A DNA stretch of 64,000 nt, taken from assembly GCA_027257055.1 (NCBI GenBank), contig JAPVLO010000322.1:434001-498000 (forward strand), given 5' to 3'. This DNA comes from Cephalopachus bancanus. Lineage: Eukaryota > Chordata > Mammalia > Primates > Tarsiidae. This document shows, piece after piece, positions 1-12,117 of this stretch (its first letter is position 1; each line of letters starts with the position of its first letter). Position numbers and translations under genes: made by a program. A model generated the notes under the pieces. That model saw only the letters and a list, made by a program, of their open reading frames with translations, did not search any database and was not told the DNA's origin.

Positions 1-161
1 TGGTAGTGTGTGCGTGTAGTTCCAGCTACTTGGAAGGCTGAGGCGGAAGGATTGCCGGAGCCCAGCAGGTTGAGGCTGCGGTGGCCGGGAGCAGCCATTG
101 CACTCCAGTCTGGGTGACAGAGTGAGTCTCCAACTCCAAAAAAAAAAAAAAAAAAAAAAAT
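1..161 (+). mobile_element. Alu-type SINE, 3' part
   Basis: Right monomer ending in GACTCTGG-like 7SL sequence and a 23-base A tail. The 5' part is outside the window. Confidence 0.9.
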
Positions 162-203
162 CATAGCTCCAACTACAATAGAAAACCATTAAGAAACAAT
201 GGC

Positions 204-490
204 GGCCGGGCTCAGTGGCTCAGTCTGTAATCCTGTGCCTTTGGGAGGCTGAGGTGAGTGGATTGCCTGAGCCCGCGGGTTCGAGACCCGCCTGGGCAAC
301 TTGGTGAGACCTCATCTCTACATAAATCAAAAATTAGCCGGGTGTGGTAGCGCGCGCCTGTAGTTCCAGCTACCTGGAAGGCTGAGGCGGAAGGATCGCG
401 GGAGCCCAGCAAGTCGAGGCTGCGGTGGCCAGGAGCGGCCGCTGCACTCCAGTCTGGGCGACAGAGTGAGACTCCAACTCAAAAAAAAAA
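204..490 (+). mobile_element. Alu-type SINE, full length
   Basis: Complete dimer of the young family with T-arm-like B box (GCGGG TTCGAGA CCCGC) and GGGCAACTTGG. It is flanked by a 13-bp target duplication AAGAAACAATGGC at 191-203 and 490-502. Confidence 0.95.
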
Positions 491-502
491 AGAAACAATG
501 GC

Positions 503-1512
503 ATTTGTACCAAGACAAAAGTATCCGGTTGCACTACATCTCCAAGATGTAATTTCCTGCTATAGCAGTGGGATTTTACACCTTTTAGAGCAAGGACATC
601 ATCCTAGCCTGCAATACCATCTTTCACATTGAATATCCCCGACAAGCTATAAGGGTTGCTTTTGATTTTAAACTGCAGAGTAGTAGCAGAGAAAGATATG
701 GAGCCATTAATATTTAGTAGCTCATACTGCCTAACTTAAACTGATCCTTGATCATTGCTTGTCAATTCTTTTATTAATCATTGTTGATCCCAAACTATGC
801 CTTAACTCACAGGATATTTTAAATTTATGAGGAAAATACAGTGACACCTGTTGGACACCATGGGAATAACTCCTATTAAGTTTTGGACCTAACTACTTAA
901 CAAGTGAAGCTATTAGTAGTTTTATGCCCCTGAGGTGCATGACAATTTATTAAAACACAAAGGGCACTGTGAAACAAGAAAATTGGTGTCCTAGGTACAG
1001 CAAGTGCTCCTGGCACTCAGGAGCATACTTTGGGCTGTGAGAGCAATCAAACTCTCCTCTATCATCTGCTCAAGATAAAGTGTGCATTATGGAAAAAATA
1101 GGAGGAATGCATGAGAGAGCAGATTTGGCTTATTTCAACAAAAAGAAGAAAACTGTAAACAGCGGCTGAATGACTAAGAATCAAAGATGGTACAGAAGTG
1201 ATTCTGCAGGGGACGGGAGGAAGGTTCTACCCTTGAAGGCATATTCTAACCATCTGATTCTAGCTTTTCCTTTATTAGCTGGAGTAGTACTAGTTCTTCT
1301 CCCTCTTGATTTTCTAATACATTATGTGGTTACTTGACATATATTTTTGTATTGTCAAACATACAATGGAGTGCAAGCTTCTCAAGGAATGGACTTTGAC
1401 AACTGTCTTTTTATGACCCACCATATCTTGAGAGGCATCCAAGAAACAGCTGAAACTTTACAAATTTCAGTTCCAGATTATTTGTTTGGTTTTGGGTTTT
1501 AAATAGGACATG
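503..1512. other. Intron, no feature recognised
   Basis: AT-rich intron sequence without a repeat family or exon that I can name. Confidence 0.5.
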
Positions 1513-1800
<288 letters not shown>

Positions 1801-1842
1801 CAATCAACCAACCAACAAACCAACCAACCAAACAAACACATA
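1801..1842 (+). repeat. (AACC)n-type simple repeat
   Basis: Tail of the preceding Alu expanded into AACC/AAAC units. Confidence 0.85.
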
Positions 1843-2040
1843 AATAGGAGATGTTATAGGAGGTGTAGGGTAGGGGTAGGTGAGAATCACATGATAAGAA
1901 TGGAGGAATTGCTGTTCTGTTGCAGAGGGATAACTTGGATTTCTCTTTTCTACCACTTCCCCACCACAGCTGGAGATCAGTTCACACAAGCTTCCAAACT
2001 TCTGCCTTTCCGCATTCTGGAGCTCCTTTTGTCTACCTAC

Positions 2041-2197
2041 CTTTAGGTGTTCAATCTGCTTTTCCAGATCTTTAGCACTCATGAAAGTCTCTATAGGTGG
2101 AATACTCCCTTCAGTTTCTTTCAACCATTTCTGGAAAGTCCTAATCAGTTTCCGGAATTCATCCAACTGTTCCTGGCAAGATGATGCATCTTTCTCT
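2041..2197 (-). CDS. MACF1: MACF1 window exon 31 (last exon in window)
   Basis: This exon is 157 bp: one base completing Arg, then 52 codons EKDASSCQEQLDEFRKLIRT to KQIEHLK, ending in phase 0. TFQKWLKETEGSIPP is a helix A with Trp. Acceptor GTTGACAG, donor GTAGGTAG. The frame stays open beyond the donor by chance. I did not find the next exon in 1-2,040, so it lies to the left of the window. Confidence 0.95.
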
Positions 2198-3469
2198 CTG
2201 TCAACAAACACGCTTGTTACTTGCCAGACTAAGTTTTGTAAAGTCAACTTAAACTAAAACTAGGTTCATTCTGGCACTCTAGGCATCAGTTTCCTAACAG
2301 TGCCTTTCCTTTTAGTAATCTTTTCCATAGCAAGTTTGACTGAACAACCACATACAACGTAGAGGAGCACCAAACTTAGGAATCTGTTGCTCTTGTTTGG
2401 ACATTTCTGGGGAAAGAAGTCTTCAATCTTACTGTAGGTTAAAGTGAAAGTGAGAAAAACTAAAGGGAGCCTGCTATTTAGGTACTATGATACAATGGAA
2501 AGAATGCAGACTTTGGATCTCATTTCCAGTTCTGCTACACTAGGTATTTGACTCTTTCAAGAACCAAATCAAATAGTAATTGCTTTTAGTAAAGGAAGGT
2601 GCTGAAACTGAGGCCCAGAGAAGTTAGGTGATTGGTCCTTGGTTAAGCATGCCAATTAATAAAATAAATAAAAAACAAAGTTCTGGAGATGACCTATCAG
2701 TCAGATGTTTAGCCAGAGATCCTGGTTCCTCATACAGCTAAAAAATCTTCAAGGGGAATGGGAAGAAAAACAAGCCTTCTTGACCTTTGTTTTCATCCTC
2801 TCCACTGAGTAATCTGCTGCTAACAATGTTGGTTTGAGCAACTGCTGTCTTCTAGTCACTAAGGCAGTCATTTGGTAAAATAAGATTATATTTGTGGCAA
2901 AACTATGATAAGAAGTCTTGTTCATGCTCTTAAATGCATGTGAGGCTTTTTAATGGGGAATCATGGGTTTTTCATCAGTGGGTTAAAATCAGCTAGCCTT
3001 TGTCACATATTCCCTTGGTTTGCCTTCAAAGAAGAATCCAGACACCCTTTCAGAACAGAAACTTAAATGTGGTCCACATAAGCAGGGAGACTGCCAACAT
3101 CACCCTTAATTATGTCTGGGAAGTCTCCTTCAATTTTTATTTCATTCAATTTCTGCCATAATCCTATTTGCTGCCCCTAATGTGTTCAATTTGGTCTGGG
3201 TGACCTAGCCTTTTAATCACATAGAAAGGGAATTCAGCTCCATTTTCTATAGTTACTAATAGAAAAACCACTAAGTATCTCATAGATTGGGGTAGCTTTG
3301 CCTTAAAAAGACACTTTCCATCCTCCTATAACTCAATAGCAGAGTTTTAGATGTCACCTTTTCTGGTAAAGGAAGAAAGAAGAAAATATCATTTCACCCA
3401 AGATCATTTCTGTGCTGGGCAAGAAAAACAATAGTTGTCCAACACTGACCAACACACATGAAAACTCAC
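2198..3469. other. Intron with a possible MIR fragment
   Basis: About 2,480-2,660 resembles a MIR (GGCCCAGAGAAGTTAGGTGA core, plus strand). The rest shows nothing I can name. Confidence 0.45.
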
Positions 3470-3636
3470 CTTTCTTTTACTGTCTTCTGTAGCTCTGTGA
3501 AGTCTTTTCTGAGGCTCTGTACCCTGTCCTGATGCTGGGACAGGTCCAGTGCAAAGCCACAAGAGCTTAGTTCAGTGACCAGGTGCTCGAGTATATCTAG
3601 GTTCTCCTGTTGGTCTCCCATTTCCAAATTGAGCTC
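3470..3636 (-). CDS. MACF1: MACF1 window exon 30 (spectrin rod)
   Basis: This exon is 167 bp: 55 codons plus AG of Arg, ELNLEMGDQQENLDILEHLV to TELQKTVKE. The pattern of helices and HQDRVQSLRKDFTELQKTVK fit a spectrin repeat. Acceptor TTGACAG, donor GTGAG. The frame is not open on either side in the introns. Confidence 0.95.
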
Positions 3637-4039
3637 CTGTCAAGCAAACAAGGAAATGTACTAAGTCCTCTGAGCCTTATAAATAAATACACTAAAAAAT
3701 ATGAACAATATCTAGATTAACTCTGGGGCAAGTTCTCCTTAATCTGGAGAAAAAGAGAGAGCAAGAAAAGAGGCATGTTTGCAGGGTCAACTGGTAAGTC
3801 AAAACAATAAATATGTAGGATCTCTCCAATCCACTGGAATGACTAGAAATTACAAAGGAGTCTTGTCTCCTTTAAAACAAACTGAAAGAACAAAAGACCA
3901 AAATGGATTTCATATAGCCAAAGAGCAGCCAATTAACATTGCTAAGTTTTGTCTTTTTTTTTTTAGCAGTTCACTTTAATTTATACTTTCTAATCATTAA
4001 CAAAAGGCAGAACTGCTTTCTCAGAGGTAGCTATTGATA

Positions 4040-4515
4040 ATTGTCTTGCAAACCTCCAGGTACTGATTCATTTGTTATTCCAAGTATTTGTCTTTTAGTC
4101 ATAAAGAACGTGGATGACCTAATCTATGTAATCAGTCCTTCATGACCTACGTGACACAGACCCCATCACATAAAGCAACCCTCCCTGACCTATGTGACAC
4201 ATACAGATCCCATCACCAGGAAACAGTTATGTGACTAACCCACCCATCTGCCTGCCTGTCATCACCATGTTAGTACCTGTGTTTACCTGGCCCTTTGTGA
4301 TGATGTCAAAGAGACTACCACCCAATCATCTTAATGACTGGCCCCCATCAAAGGAAAGGTTTAAAAAGCATTCATCCTCAAGCACTTGCAGCCATGCTTT
4401 TCCCAAAGCTTTGGCCCCCCTCCCCTATCTTGGGGAGGTGAACCTTCTCTTTCTCTCTAATCTTTCTAAATAAACTATATTTTCCAATCTAATTTCTGTG
4501 CAATTCTTTGTATTT
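4040..4515 (+). mobile_element. Possible solo LTR of an endogenous retrovirus
   Basis: There is an AATAAA signal with a pyrimidine-rich run before it at about 4,450-4,475, and near 4,138-4,216 a direct repeat of a unit containing TGACCTAYGTGACACA and CCCATCAC. This composition is LTR-like, but I cannot name the family and see no coding remnant. Confidence 0.4.
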
Positions 4516-4741
4516 TACCCATGGCACCAGTTCAGCACATGGGCCCACTGACCTAACAATCCTCACAGACCTAACACAAGTGTTCAAAGACTTGGCAAGT
4601 ACCATGACAGAATATAAAGAATGAAGGTTTTGTAAGTCAAAAGTTCTGAAATTCAATCTTGATTTTGCCACTTACTAGCCTGTGATCTTAAGTTACTAAA
4701 CCCTAAGCTCCCATAGTCTCTTCCATAAATTTGAGGTAAAC

Positions 4742-5646
4742 ACACTATCTCTACTATTATTTAACACTGTATTAAAGATATTAGCCAATGCAATGAAGAG
4801 AAAACAATCTGTGGAATAAGTACTAGAAAAGAAGAGATAAAACTATATTTGCAGATTATATGAAAGTTTACTTATAAAACCCAAGAGAATCAATAAAACA
4901 ACTAAATCAAACAATGAAACAATTAAATAAGGTACCAGGATATAAAATAAAAAAATAAAAATCATGAATGAAAACTTCAATTTATAATACCAATATGAAA
5001 GTTTCAATCTTAGTAATCACGTAACAAGAAACACATAAAACTTAAACTGTAAAACAATCCTGGAAACCAAGCACAATGGCTTACACCTGCAGTCCCAGTT
5101 ACTTGGGAGGCAGAGAGGGGGGATTGGCTTGAGTACAGGAGTTTGAGGCTGCAACGAACTATGACTATGCAACTATACTGGGTGACAGAGCAAGACTCTG
5201 ACTCTTTAAAAAAAAAAAAAAAAAAAAAGACACTCCTGAAAGACATAAAAGCAGACCTGAATATATAGAAAGACAGCTATAAAGATATACGTGTCTATGT
5301 ACATATACACACATGTGTGAATAAAAACATTTAGAATAAGTAAAATAAAAAATGCCAACAAGTTATTTGCCTATAAAACTAGTAAGGTGATTAGTAAGTT
5401 CACACAGAGAAATAAATGTGCAACTATAGCTATGAAAAATCATTTAAAAAAATGAAGAGGACTAACTCTACCAGATATTAAAATATACCAGAAACTCTCA
5501 ATAATTAAAATATGCTATGGAACATAAACAGACCAGCAAAACAGAATAGAAAATCCAGAAATAGATTCAAATACATATGAAAATTCTATATATGATAAAG
5601 ATGGCTTTTCTATTTGGGGAAAGGATGAATTTTTCAAATAAATGGT
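4742..5646 (+). mobile_element. Ancient L1 ORF2 fragments, interrupted
   Basis: Before 5,050 and after 5,235 the plus strand resembles decayed L1 reverse-transcriptase downstream sequence (ATTAGCCAATGCAATGAAGA region; later AGGACTAACTCTACCAGATA). A 7SL monomer sits in the middle and a young Alu follows. The protein is full of stops and shifts. Confidence 0.6.
5068..5228 (+). mobile_element. Free 7SL-derived monomer (FRAM/FLAM-like)
   Basis: A single Alu-like arm from the CACAATGGCTTACACCTGCA start to a 20-base A tail, with no second arm. Confidence 0.75.
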
Positions 5647-5661
5647 ATAGTTTGAGTTTCT

Positions 5662-5964
5662 TTCTTTTCTTTTTTTTTTTTTTTTTTGAGTTGGAGTCTC
5701 ACTCTGTCGCCCAGATTGGAGTGCAGTGGCCACTCCCGGCCACCGCAGCCTCGACCTGCTGGGCTCCGGCGATCCTTCTGCCTCAGCCTCCCGAGTAGCC
5801 AGAATTACAGGCACGTGCTACCACGCCCGGCTAATTTTTTGATTTTATGGTAGAGATGAGGTCTCGCCTGCCCAGGTGGGTCTCGAACCCACGGGCTCAG
5901 ACAATCCACTCACCTCAGCCTCCCAAAAGTGCGGGATTACAGGCTGAGCCACCGAGCCCGGCTG
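5662..5964 (-). mobile_element. Alu-type SINE, full length
   Basis: Young family; the B-box arm has the paired form GTGGG TTCGAGA CCCAC. Target duplication TAGTTTGAGTTTCT at 5,648-5,661 and 5,965-5,978. Confidence 0.95.
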
Positions 5965-5978
5965 TAGTTTGAGTTTCT

Positions 5979-6202
5979 AAAATGCTTGGGACCAGAGTGT
6001 TTTGGATTCTGGATGTTTCTGGATTTTAGAATATTTGCATTTTCCTTATCTGTTTAATATCCCAAATCTGAAACTCTGAGATCCAAAATGCTCTAACAAG
6101 CATTTATTCTGAACATGACCTTTAAGTGTCATGTTGGTGCTCAAAAAGTTTCAGAGTTTGGAGCGTTTCAGATTTTGGATTAGGGATGCTCAACCTATAT
6201 TA
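5979..6202. mobile_element. Old DNA-transposon-like fragment
   Basis: The two ends are near-inverted (GGATTCTGGATGTTTCTGGA at one end; TTCAGATTTTGGATTAGGGA at the other), as in short non-autonomous mariner-type elements. The family name is uncertain. Confidence 0.45.
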
Positions 6203-6506
6203 GGAATGACTAGACAGGCCTTTGGAAAAAGATAAACTTATTTCATACTTCATATTTAAGAATGAAATTAAATTGCTACTATATTCAAATGTTTAAAAAA
6301 ATTAAAACATACAAGTTTTTTTTTTTTAAAGTATAGGTGAATTCCTTCATAACCTGGGTTTGGCATGACTTGGGTACATGTCAAAAAGTCACAGGACACA
6401 ATTTGAAGGGGCTCCCACTGAAGGGGCAAAAAGCTTACAAACTATGACTAGAAGTACACATTAAGTAAAAGACTAATAAAATTTCCTGGGTAAAAAAACA
6501 AAAATC

Positions 6507-6723
6507 AGCTGGGCTCAGTGGCTCAGCCTGTAATCCCACACCTTTGGGAGGCTGAGGTGAGTGGATTGCCTGAGTCCGCGGGTTCGTGACCCACCTGGGC
6601 AGTGAGACCTCATCTCTACAATAAATCAAAAAAAATCAGCCGGGCGTGGTAGCGCATGCCTGTAATTCCAGCTACTTGGAAGGTTGAGGCGGAAGGATCG
6701 CCAGAGCCCAGCAGGTCGAGGCA
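6507..6723 (+). mobile_element. Alu-type SINE truncated by (CA)n
   Basis: Young-family dimer that stops in the right arm after CAGGTCGAGG and passes straight into a CA microsatellite; it has no A tail. Confidence 0.9.
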
Positions 6724-6725
6724 AT

Positions 6726-6728
<3 letters not shown>

Positions 6729-6780
<52 letters not shown>
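6729..6780 (+). repeat. (CA)n microsatellite
   Basis: About 26 uninterrupted AC units. Confidence 0.98.
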
Positions 6781-6782
<2 letters not shown>

Positions 6783-6849
6783 ATGGAATGAAGGAAGACT
6801 CTTGTGGTGTCGAGTTGAAATTAGATTATCAGTATGATCTTGTGGCATA

Positions 6850-7539
6850 AAAACATGTATGTGTGTCTCCTGCAATTACCCAGCAAAAGGACCTAGAAAC
6901 AATGAAACCTCAGTAGCTCATCTAGTACCCATATTTTGGTTTCTAAACACCATTCCCCACTAAAAGTGGGGCACTATAAAGAAATAGCTGATTTAACATA
7001 TGGAACAAAGAAATACCTCACTGTGCCAGAAAGTATGAAAATACTCTTATGCTGATGGGTATATGTCAAAAAGACATAGCAGACAGTTTTGAAGGGGCTC
7101 CCATTGACCAAATTTGGGAAAACTTTTAAGTATCAAAAAAAAAAAAAAATTGTGGTGATAATGAATGTAGAAGCTCACACTGATACTCTCTTTCTTTCAT
7201 ATTTTAATAAAGAGAGAAAACAATTAGCAATTGGTGGATCCTGGGTGAAGAATATGCTTATGTTTATTGGACCACTCCTTCTACTCTTCTGTAAGTTTAC
7301 AATTACTAAAAACAAAAAGCAAAAAGTTAGCAAAGAAAATAAATCAACACAGTGCGATCCCACAAGGCAGTGACGCAGAAATACAGGGAATGCTGTGGTA
7401 CTACGGTGGGAACGTGGCCTGACACAGCCATCCTAGAGCTCCAAGTGGCCACTACTTAAGCCAAGTTAAATATATGCAAATACTATGACCCAACAATTCT
7501 ACTCCTGAGTATACATCTGTGACAGCTGTTATTACTTTT
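6850..7539. other. Intron, no feature recognised
   Basis: Near 7,020-7,110 a segment repeats words seen at 6,360-6,420 (CAAAAAG-ACA and GAAGGGGCTCCCA), so part of this interval is a diverged duplicate of that sequence. Otherwise unremarkable. Confidence 0.45.
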
Positions 7540-7815
7540 CACCAGGTATCTCTAGCTCTCCGCCCTCTAGGTACCATAGTAAGATACATTTCTTCACCCC
7601 TTTAAAAGCTGGATGTGGTTTTGTGAAACTTGCTGTGACTAATGAAATGCCCTCTTCCCAACACAGGAGTAATCATGAAAACTTATGTCAGGATGAAGTC
7701 ACCATCAACCTGCATCCCTAAGTGACTATGATGATCTGTGTACCCCTGCTGATCTAGGCTGAACATACAGTATATGAGTGAAAAATAAATCTAGACTGTG
7801 TTTGTTAAAAAGCGG
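7540..7815 (+). mobile_element. LTR-like fragment (ERVL-MaLR type)
   Basis: GATGTGGTTTTGTGAAACTT and a late AAATAAAT resemble an old MLT1-type LTR. The assignment is by memory of the family consensus. Confidence 0.45.
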
Positions 7816-7973
7816 ACAAACAGTATCTTTTTTACAGGATAGCTGTGATAATTCTTTAAGATAATGCAGACAAAGTTTCCAGCACGCTGATATAGTATGT
7901 GCTCAGTAAATGTTGGTTCCCTTCTTGCCCTTCTTCCCCCTTTATTCTACTAACATGGCAGATATAGCCTCAC

Positions 7974-8291
7974 CTGGATCTGTTGGAAGAAATGTGCAAT
8001 ATCTTGATCGGGCTGATTTCCAGAAGCCAGCATCCGACTTTTGCATTCCATGAACTGCTGCAGTTTATCAGAAAGATGTTCAAACATCTCTGCCTGGGGC
8101 AGAATCTTCTTTAGGGAGCTCTCCTTTTCTTGATGCTGTCGACAGAGCTGTTCGAAGCGTTGGCTTACCTCTGCCAATTTGCCCTGCAGCACAGCAGCTG
8201 TGGTACTGTCTGCTGTCGCCATGAATCGGGTCACCATTTCACGGGTGGCCTCCAAGCTGCTCTTTTGCCGAGCAATGTCCTGCTTCAATTT
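7974..8291 (-). CDS. MACF1: MACF1 window exon 29 (spectrin rod)
   Basis: This exon has 106 codons, phase 0 at both ends, KLKQDIARQKSSLEATREMV to AHFFQQIQ. It covers about one spectrin repeat: AAVLQGKLAEVSQRFEQLCR (helix C) followed by AEMFEHLSDKLQQFMECKSR (next helix A). Acceptor ATGACAG, donor GTGAGGC. Confidence 0.96.
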
Positions 8292-8599
8292 CTGTCATTA
8301 AGAACATGTCTGTCAGCTCCTGGCTCACTTATTCCAGGATATCTGAGTCACAAGCTAATAACTACATACTCATCTCCTCAAAGGGGGCTGAAGGACTGCA
8401 GCTGAGCTTTCAGAATACCATGTCTCGCTCCCTGTTTTCCACCCCTTCCTCCACATGACTTTGCTATCACCATTTTTCCTTCAGTGCAGTGGTGGTTTGG
8501 AAACTGAGTAGAAATACCTTTATATGGATTAATTATCAGCTCTAATTCTTATCAGGAGATTCACAAAAGTGAATTTCTCTCCTGTTACTTTTTCTTTCT

Positions 8600-8889
8600 T
8601 TCTTTTTTTTTTGAGTTTGAGTCTCACTCTGTCACCCAGACTGGAGTGCAGTGGCCACTCCCAGCCACCGCAGCCTCGACCTGCTGGTCTCCGGTGATCC
8701 CTCTGCCTCAACCTTCCAAGTAGCTGGAACTACAGGTGCGCGCTACCACGCCTGGCTAATTTTTTGATTATTGTAGAGATGAGGTCTCACCAAGTTGCCC
8801 AGGTAGGTCTCGAACCCGTGGGCTCAGGCAATTCACTCGCCTCAGCCTCCCAAAGCATGGGATTACAAGCTGAGCCACCGAGCCCGGCT
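8600..8889 (-). mobile_element. Alu-type SINE, full length
   Basis: Young family, inserted 77 bp left of exon 28. Target duplication TTACTTTTTC at 8,585-8,594 and 8,890-8,899. Confidence 0.93.
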
Positions 8890-8966
8890 TTACTTTTTCA
8901 ATGTTATACAATGATGGTAAATGGCAAACACACCCTCTATGCTAGCTCACGGGACACAGGTCTTAC

Positions 8967-9175
8967 CATATTCGTGGCCAGGGCTTCTTGGATGACTCCT
9001 GATGACAGTGATGCTACCTGCTCCCCTTCTAGGTTTTGTTCAACTTCCCTGATGGACTGCAACAGGCTCTCCAAGCTTTCCTGAACACTCTGAGATTGTG
9101 CAATTGCCTTCTGCAGCAGAGCAGAGCGCTCAGTCAGGCTACAAGAGAGGCTTTGGAAGTGGCTGAGTATGGAAT
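8967..9175 (-). CDS. MACF1: MACF1 window exon 28 (spectrin rod)
   Basis: This exon is 209 bp: two bases completing Asp, then 69 codons SILSHFQSLSCSLTERSALL to IQEALATNM. It ends in phase 0. Acceptor TTACAG, donor GTAAGACC. It is squeezed between two same-strand Alus: one ends at 8,889 (77 bp away) and the other starts about 57 bp upstream of the acceptor. Confidence 0.95.
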
Positions 9176-9231
9176 CTGTAAAATCAAGGCCATGAGAAGA
9201 AAGAGTAGACACTATTTTGGTATTGTGTTTT

Positions 9232-9492
9232 GTGTTTTTTTTTTTGAGTTGGAGTCTCACTTGGTTGCCCAGACTGGAGTGCCGGGCTGCTGGGCTCTGG
9301 CAATCCTTCCACCTCAGCCTTCCAAGTAGCTGGAATTAAAGGCATGCGCTACCACGCCCGGCTGATTTTTTTGATTTATTGTAGAGATGAGGTCTTGCTG
9401 CCCAGGCGGGTCTCGAACCCGCGGGCTCAGGCAATCCACTCACCTCAGCCTCCCAAAGGCGCGGGATTACAGGCAGAGCCACCGAGCCCGGC
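9232..9492 (-). mobile_element. Alu-type SINE with internal deletion
   Basis: Right arm lacks about 34 bases around the CAGTGGCC/GGCCACCGC region. Target duplication TTGGTATTGTGTTTT at 9,217-9,231 and 9,493-9,507. The B-box arm is perfect GCGGG/CCCGC. Confidence 0.94.
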
Positions 9493-9689
9493 TTGGTATT
9501 GTGTTTTTTAAAGAATTACATATTAATTGTAATAGCTGACATCAAGACCAATACAGAAGGAATAAGTCTGAATGCATTAGTATTAGAGCCAAATTCAACA
9601 AGTATTAGTTATTTACCATCTAAAAGGAGCCAGAAATTGTGCTATATGCTGAAGACTAAAGATAATTAAGAAAAAGTCTCTTCAGTCCA

Positions 9690-9845
9690 CAGACTTAAGT
9701 GTATGTATTTATGTTGTACAATATGATGAATTGATATATGTATACATTATGGAATGGCTACTTAACATGCATTACCTCAACACTTTTTTGTGGTGAAAGC
9801 ACTTAAAATCTCTTAGAAGTTTTCAAGTATACAATAAATCTTTTC
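9690..9845 (+). mobile_element. Possible L1 3'-end fragment
   Basis: ATGATGAATTGATATATGTA followed by a TTTTTTGTGGTGAAAGCACTT run resembles the 3' region of old L1 copies. Confidence 0.35.
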
Positions 9846-9870
9846 TTTCTTTTTTTTACAATTTTCTCTC

Positions 9871-10466
<596 letters not shown>

Positions 10467-10900
10467 TCTAATATACTATTAATAACTATAGTCACAATTA
10501 TGTACTTTCAGCTACATCTTGAAGCATAAGCAATATTTCATCATGCATGGTAAGTGAGTACTCAACAAAAGTTAACAGCTAAGAAATAGGAAAAACATCA
10601 GGGGTACTATAATATGATACAGAAATGATTGGTTTAGTTGGGAAAGGAAAGAAGTTCCTTTGGGGGAAGGAGTAGTCAGGGGAAGAGACTGAAGCCAGAC
10701 TGTAAAGTTCCTTCAATGATGCCAGAATAAAGTTCATTAGAAGGTGAGTGCTTTGATGAGAATCTATATCTATTCATGTTTATACTCTCAGCTCCTATCC
10801 TAGCACCAGAGATAACTTGTACAATACAAAGTAATATATTGGAGGAACAGACATACATAGTAGGAATTAAGGGAGTGCTATTGCTGTTGCTGCTTCATAC
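10467..10900. other. Intron, no feature recognised
   Basis: AT-rich sequence with no repeat or exon that I can name. Confidence 0.5.
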
Positions 10901-11024
10901 CTGTAGTTTCCTGAACATGCTTGTGGTCTAGGGCTGGCTCCCCTTCAATTTCCAAGAGGTCACGAGCTACTTTTTGGAGCTTTTCTACAGGTACTTGGTG
11001 CTCAGCCAATTCCTCCTGCAACTG
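10901..11024 (-). CDS. MACF1: MACF1 window exon 27 (spectrin rod, tandem acceptor)
   Basis: This exon is 124 bp: 41 codons plus one base, QLQEELAEHQVPVEKLQKVA to DHKHVQETT. The acceptor reads AAGCAGCAG, so splicing can start at 11,027, 11,024 or 11,021 and add or drop a Gln codon. I chose 11,024 because the human protein has one Gln at this join. Donor GTATGAAG. Confidence 0.93.
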
Positions 11025-11266
11025 CTGCTTGTCCATGAAAAGGGACAAAAGGAAAACATCTGAGTAATCATAGCTGATTCTAAGAACCTAGAACTTTAAA
11101 GAATAATTTTCAGTTTACCCATGGCCATAGATACGAGAATTAAGTGTTTAGGAATTAAATCTCACTCAAGGCATGCCAACCAGTGCCTTTAATCTATGCA
11201 AGTATTTGCTTTTCTTTGGGGGTACTCTAAGCCATGTACCCCAACATGGCTTGCGTCCTGACTTAC

Positions 11267-11443
11267 CTTTGTTGTTACAAGCTGCTGCTGCAGGACCCCA
11301 GGGTCAGAGGCAACAGTGTCTGAAAGGAGCTTTTCCACATTGGCCTCACAAGTCTGCATCCAGGCCTGCAGGCTGTCAGCGCTGCTTTGGAATTGCTGAT
11401 ACTGGCCTAGCAGCATGTTTAGGTGAGAGCCCAACCGTGTGCA
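11267..11443 (-). CDS. MACF1: MACF1 window exon 26 (spectrin rod)
   Basis: This exon has 59 codons, phase 0 at both ends, CTRLGSHLNMLLGQYQQFQS to QQLVTTK. SADSLQAWMQTCEANVEKLL holds the conserved helix A Trp. Acceptor GGCACAG, donor GTAAGTC. It is the last of nine consecutive intact phase 0-0 exons (18-26). Confidence 0.95.
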
Positions 11444-11820
11444 CTGTGCCAGAAAAAGAAAGGAAAGCAGATCTAAGCAAGGTTAAGCCAAATCAGCAGT
11501 TTCCTGGGCAAGGCCCAATGAAAGAGGCCTGGCTTTGTTACGAGAACTCACTGGAACTTCAGATAAGGGTAGTGACAGGATCCAAGTATCAATGGGTAGC
11601 AATCACCTACAAGTGGGGTCCTCATAGATTGCTCCATACTAGTCATCTCAACCTTATTATATACCCAGAAAGATTTAATTAATTGTATGACAAGCCACCA
11701 AAGAAATATACAACAGGTTGCAGGCAAAGGTAGGGACTGAGAAGTACAAAAAGAGTTTCTTTTTGGGAATTAGAGGCATTGGTAGAAAGCAAAAGACAAG
11801 TTAATAACTGAATAGATTCT

Positions 11821-12102
11821 TTTTTTTTTTTTTTTGAGTCGGAGTGTCATTCTGTCACCCAGGCTGGAGTGCAGTGGTACATTCACAGCCACTGCAGCCT
11901 TGACCTGCTGGGCTCAAGCAATCCTTCTGCCTCAGCCTTCCAAGTACCTGGAACTACAGGTACATGCCCCCATGCCCGGCTAATGTCTTTACTTATTGTA
12001 GAGATGAGGTCTCGCCAAGTTGCCCAGGCTGGTCTCGGGCAATCCTCTCACCTCGGCCTCAAAGTGCTGGGATTATAGGCGTGAGCCACTGCACCCAGCA
12101 AG
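11821..12102 (-). mobile_element. Alu-type SINE
   Basis: Dimer with a shortened left arm (GGCTGGTCTCGGGCAATCCT: the B-box arm is deleted). Imperfect target duplications AACTGAATAGATTCT (11,806-11,820) and AACTGACTAGACTCT (12,103-12,117). Confidence 0.92.
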
Positions 12103-12117
12103 AACTGACTAGACTCT

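Noticed and set aside
271..292. A tRNA gene at the T-arm-like sequence
   Set aside because: Only the T-arm is present; there is no D-arm, anticodon arm or acceptor stem. It is part of a SINE.
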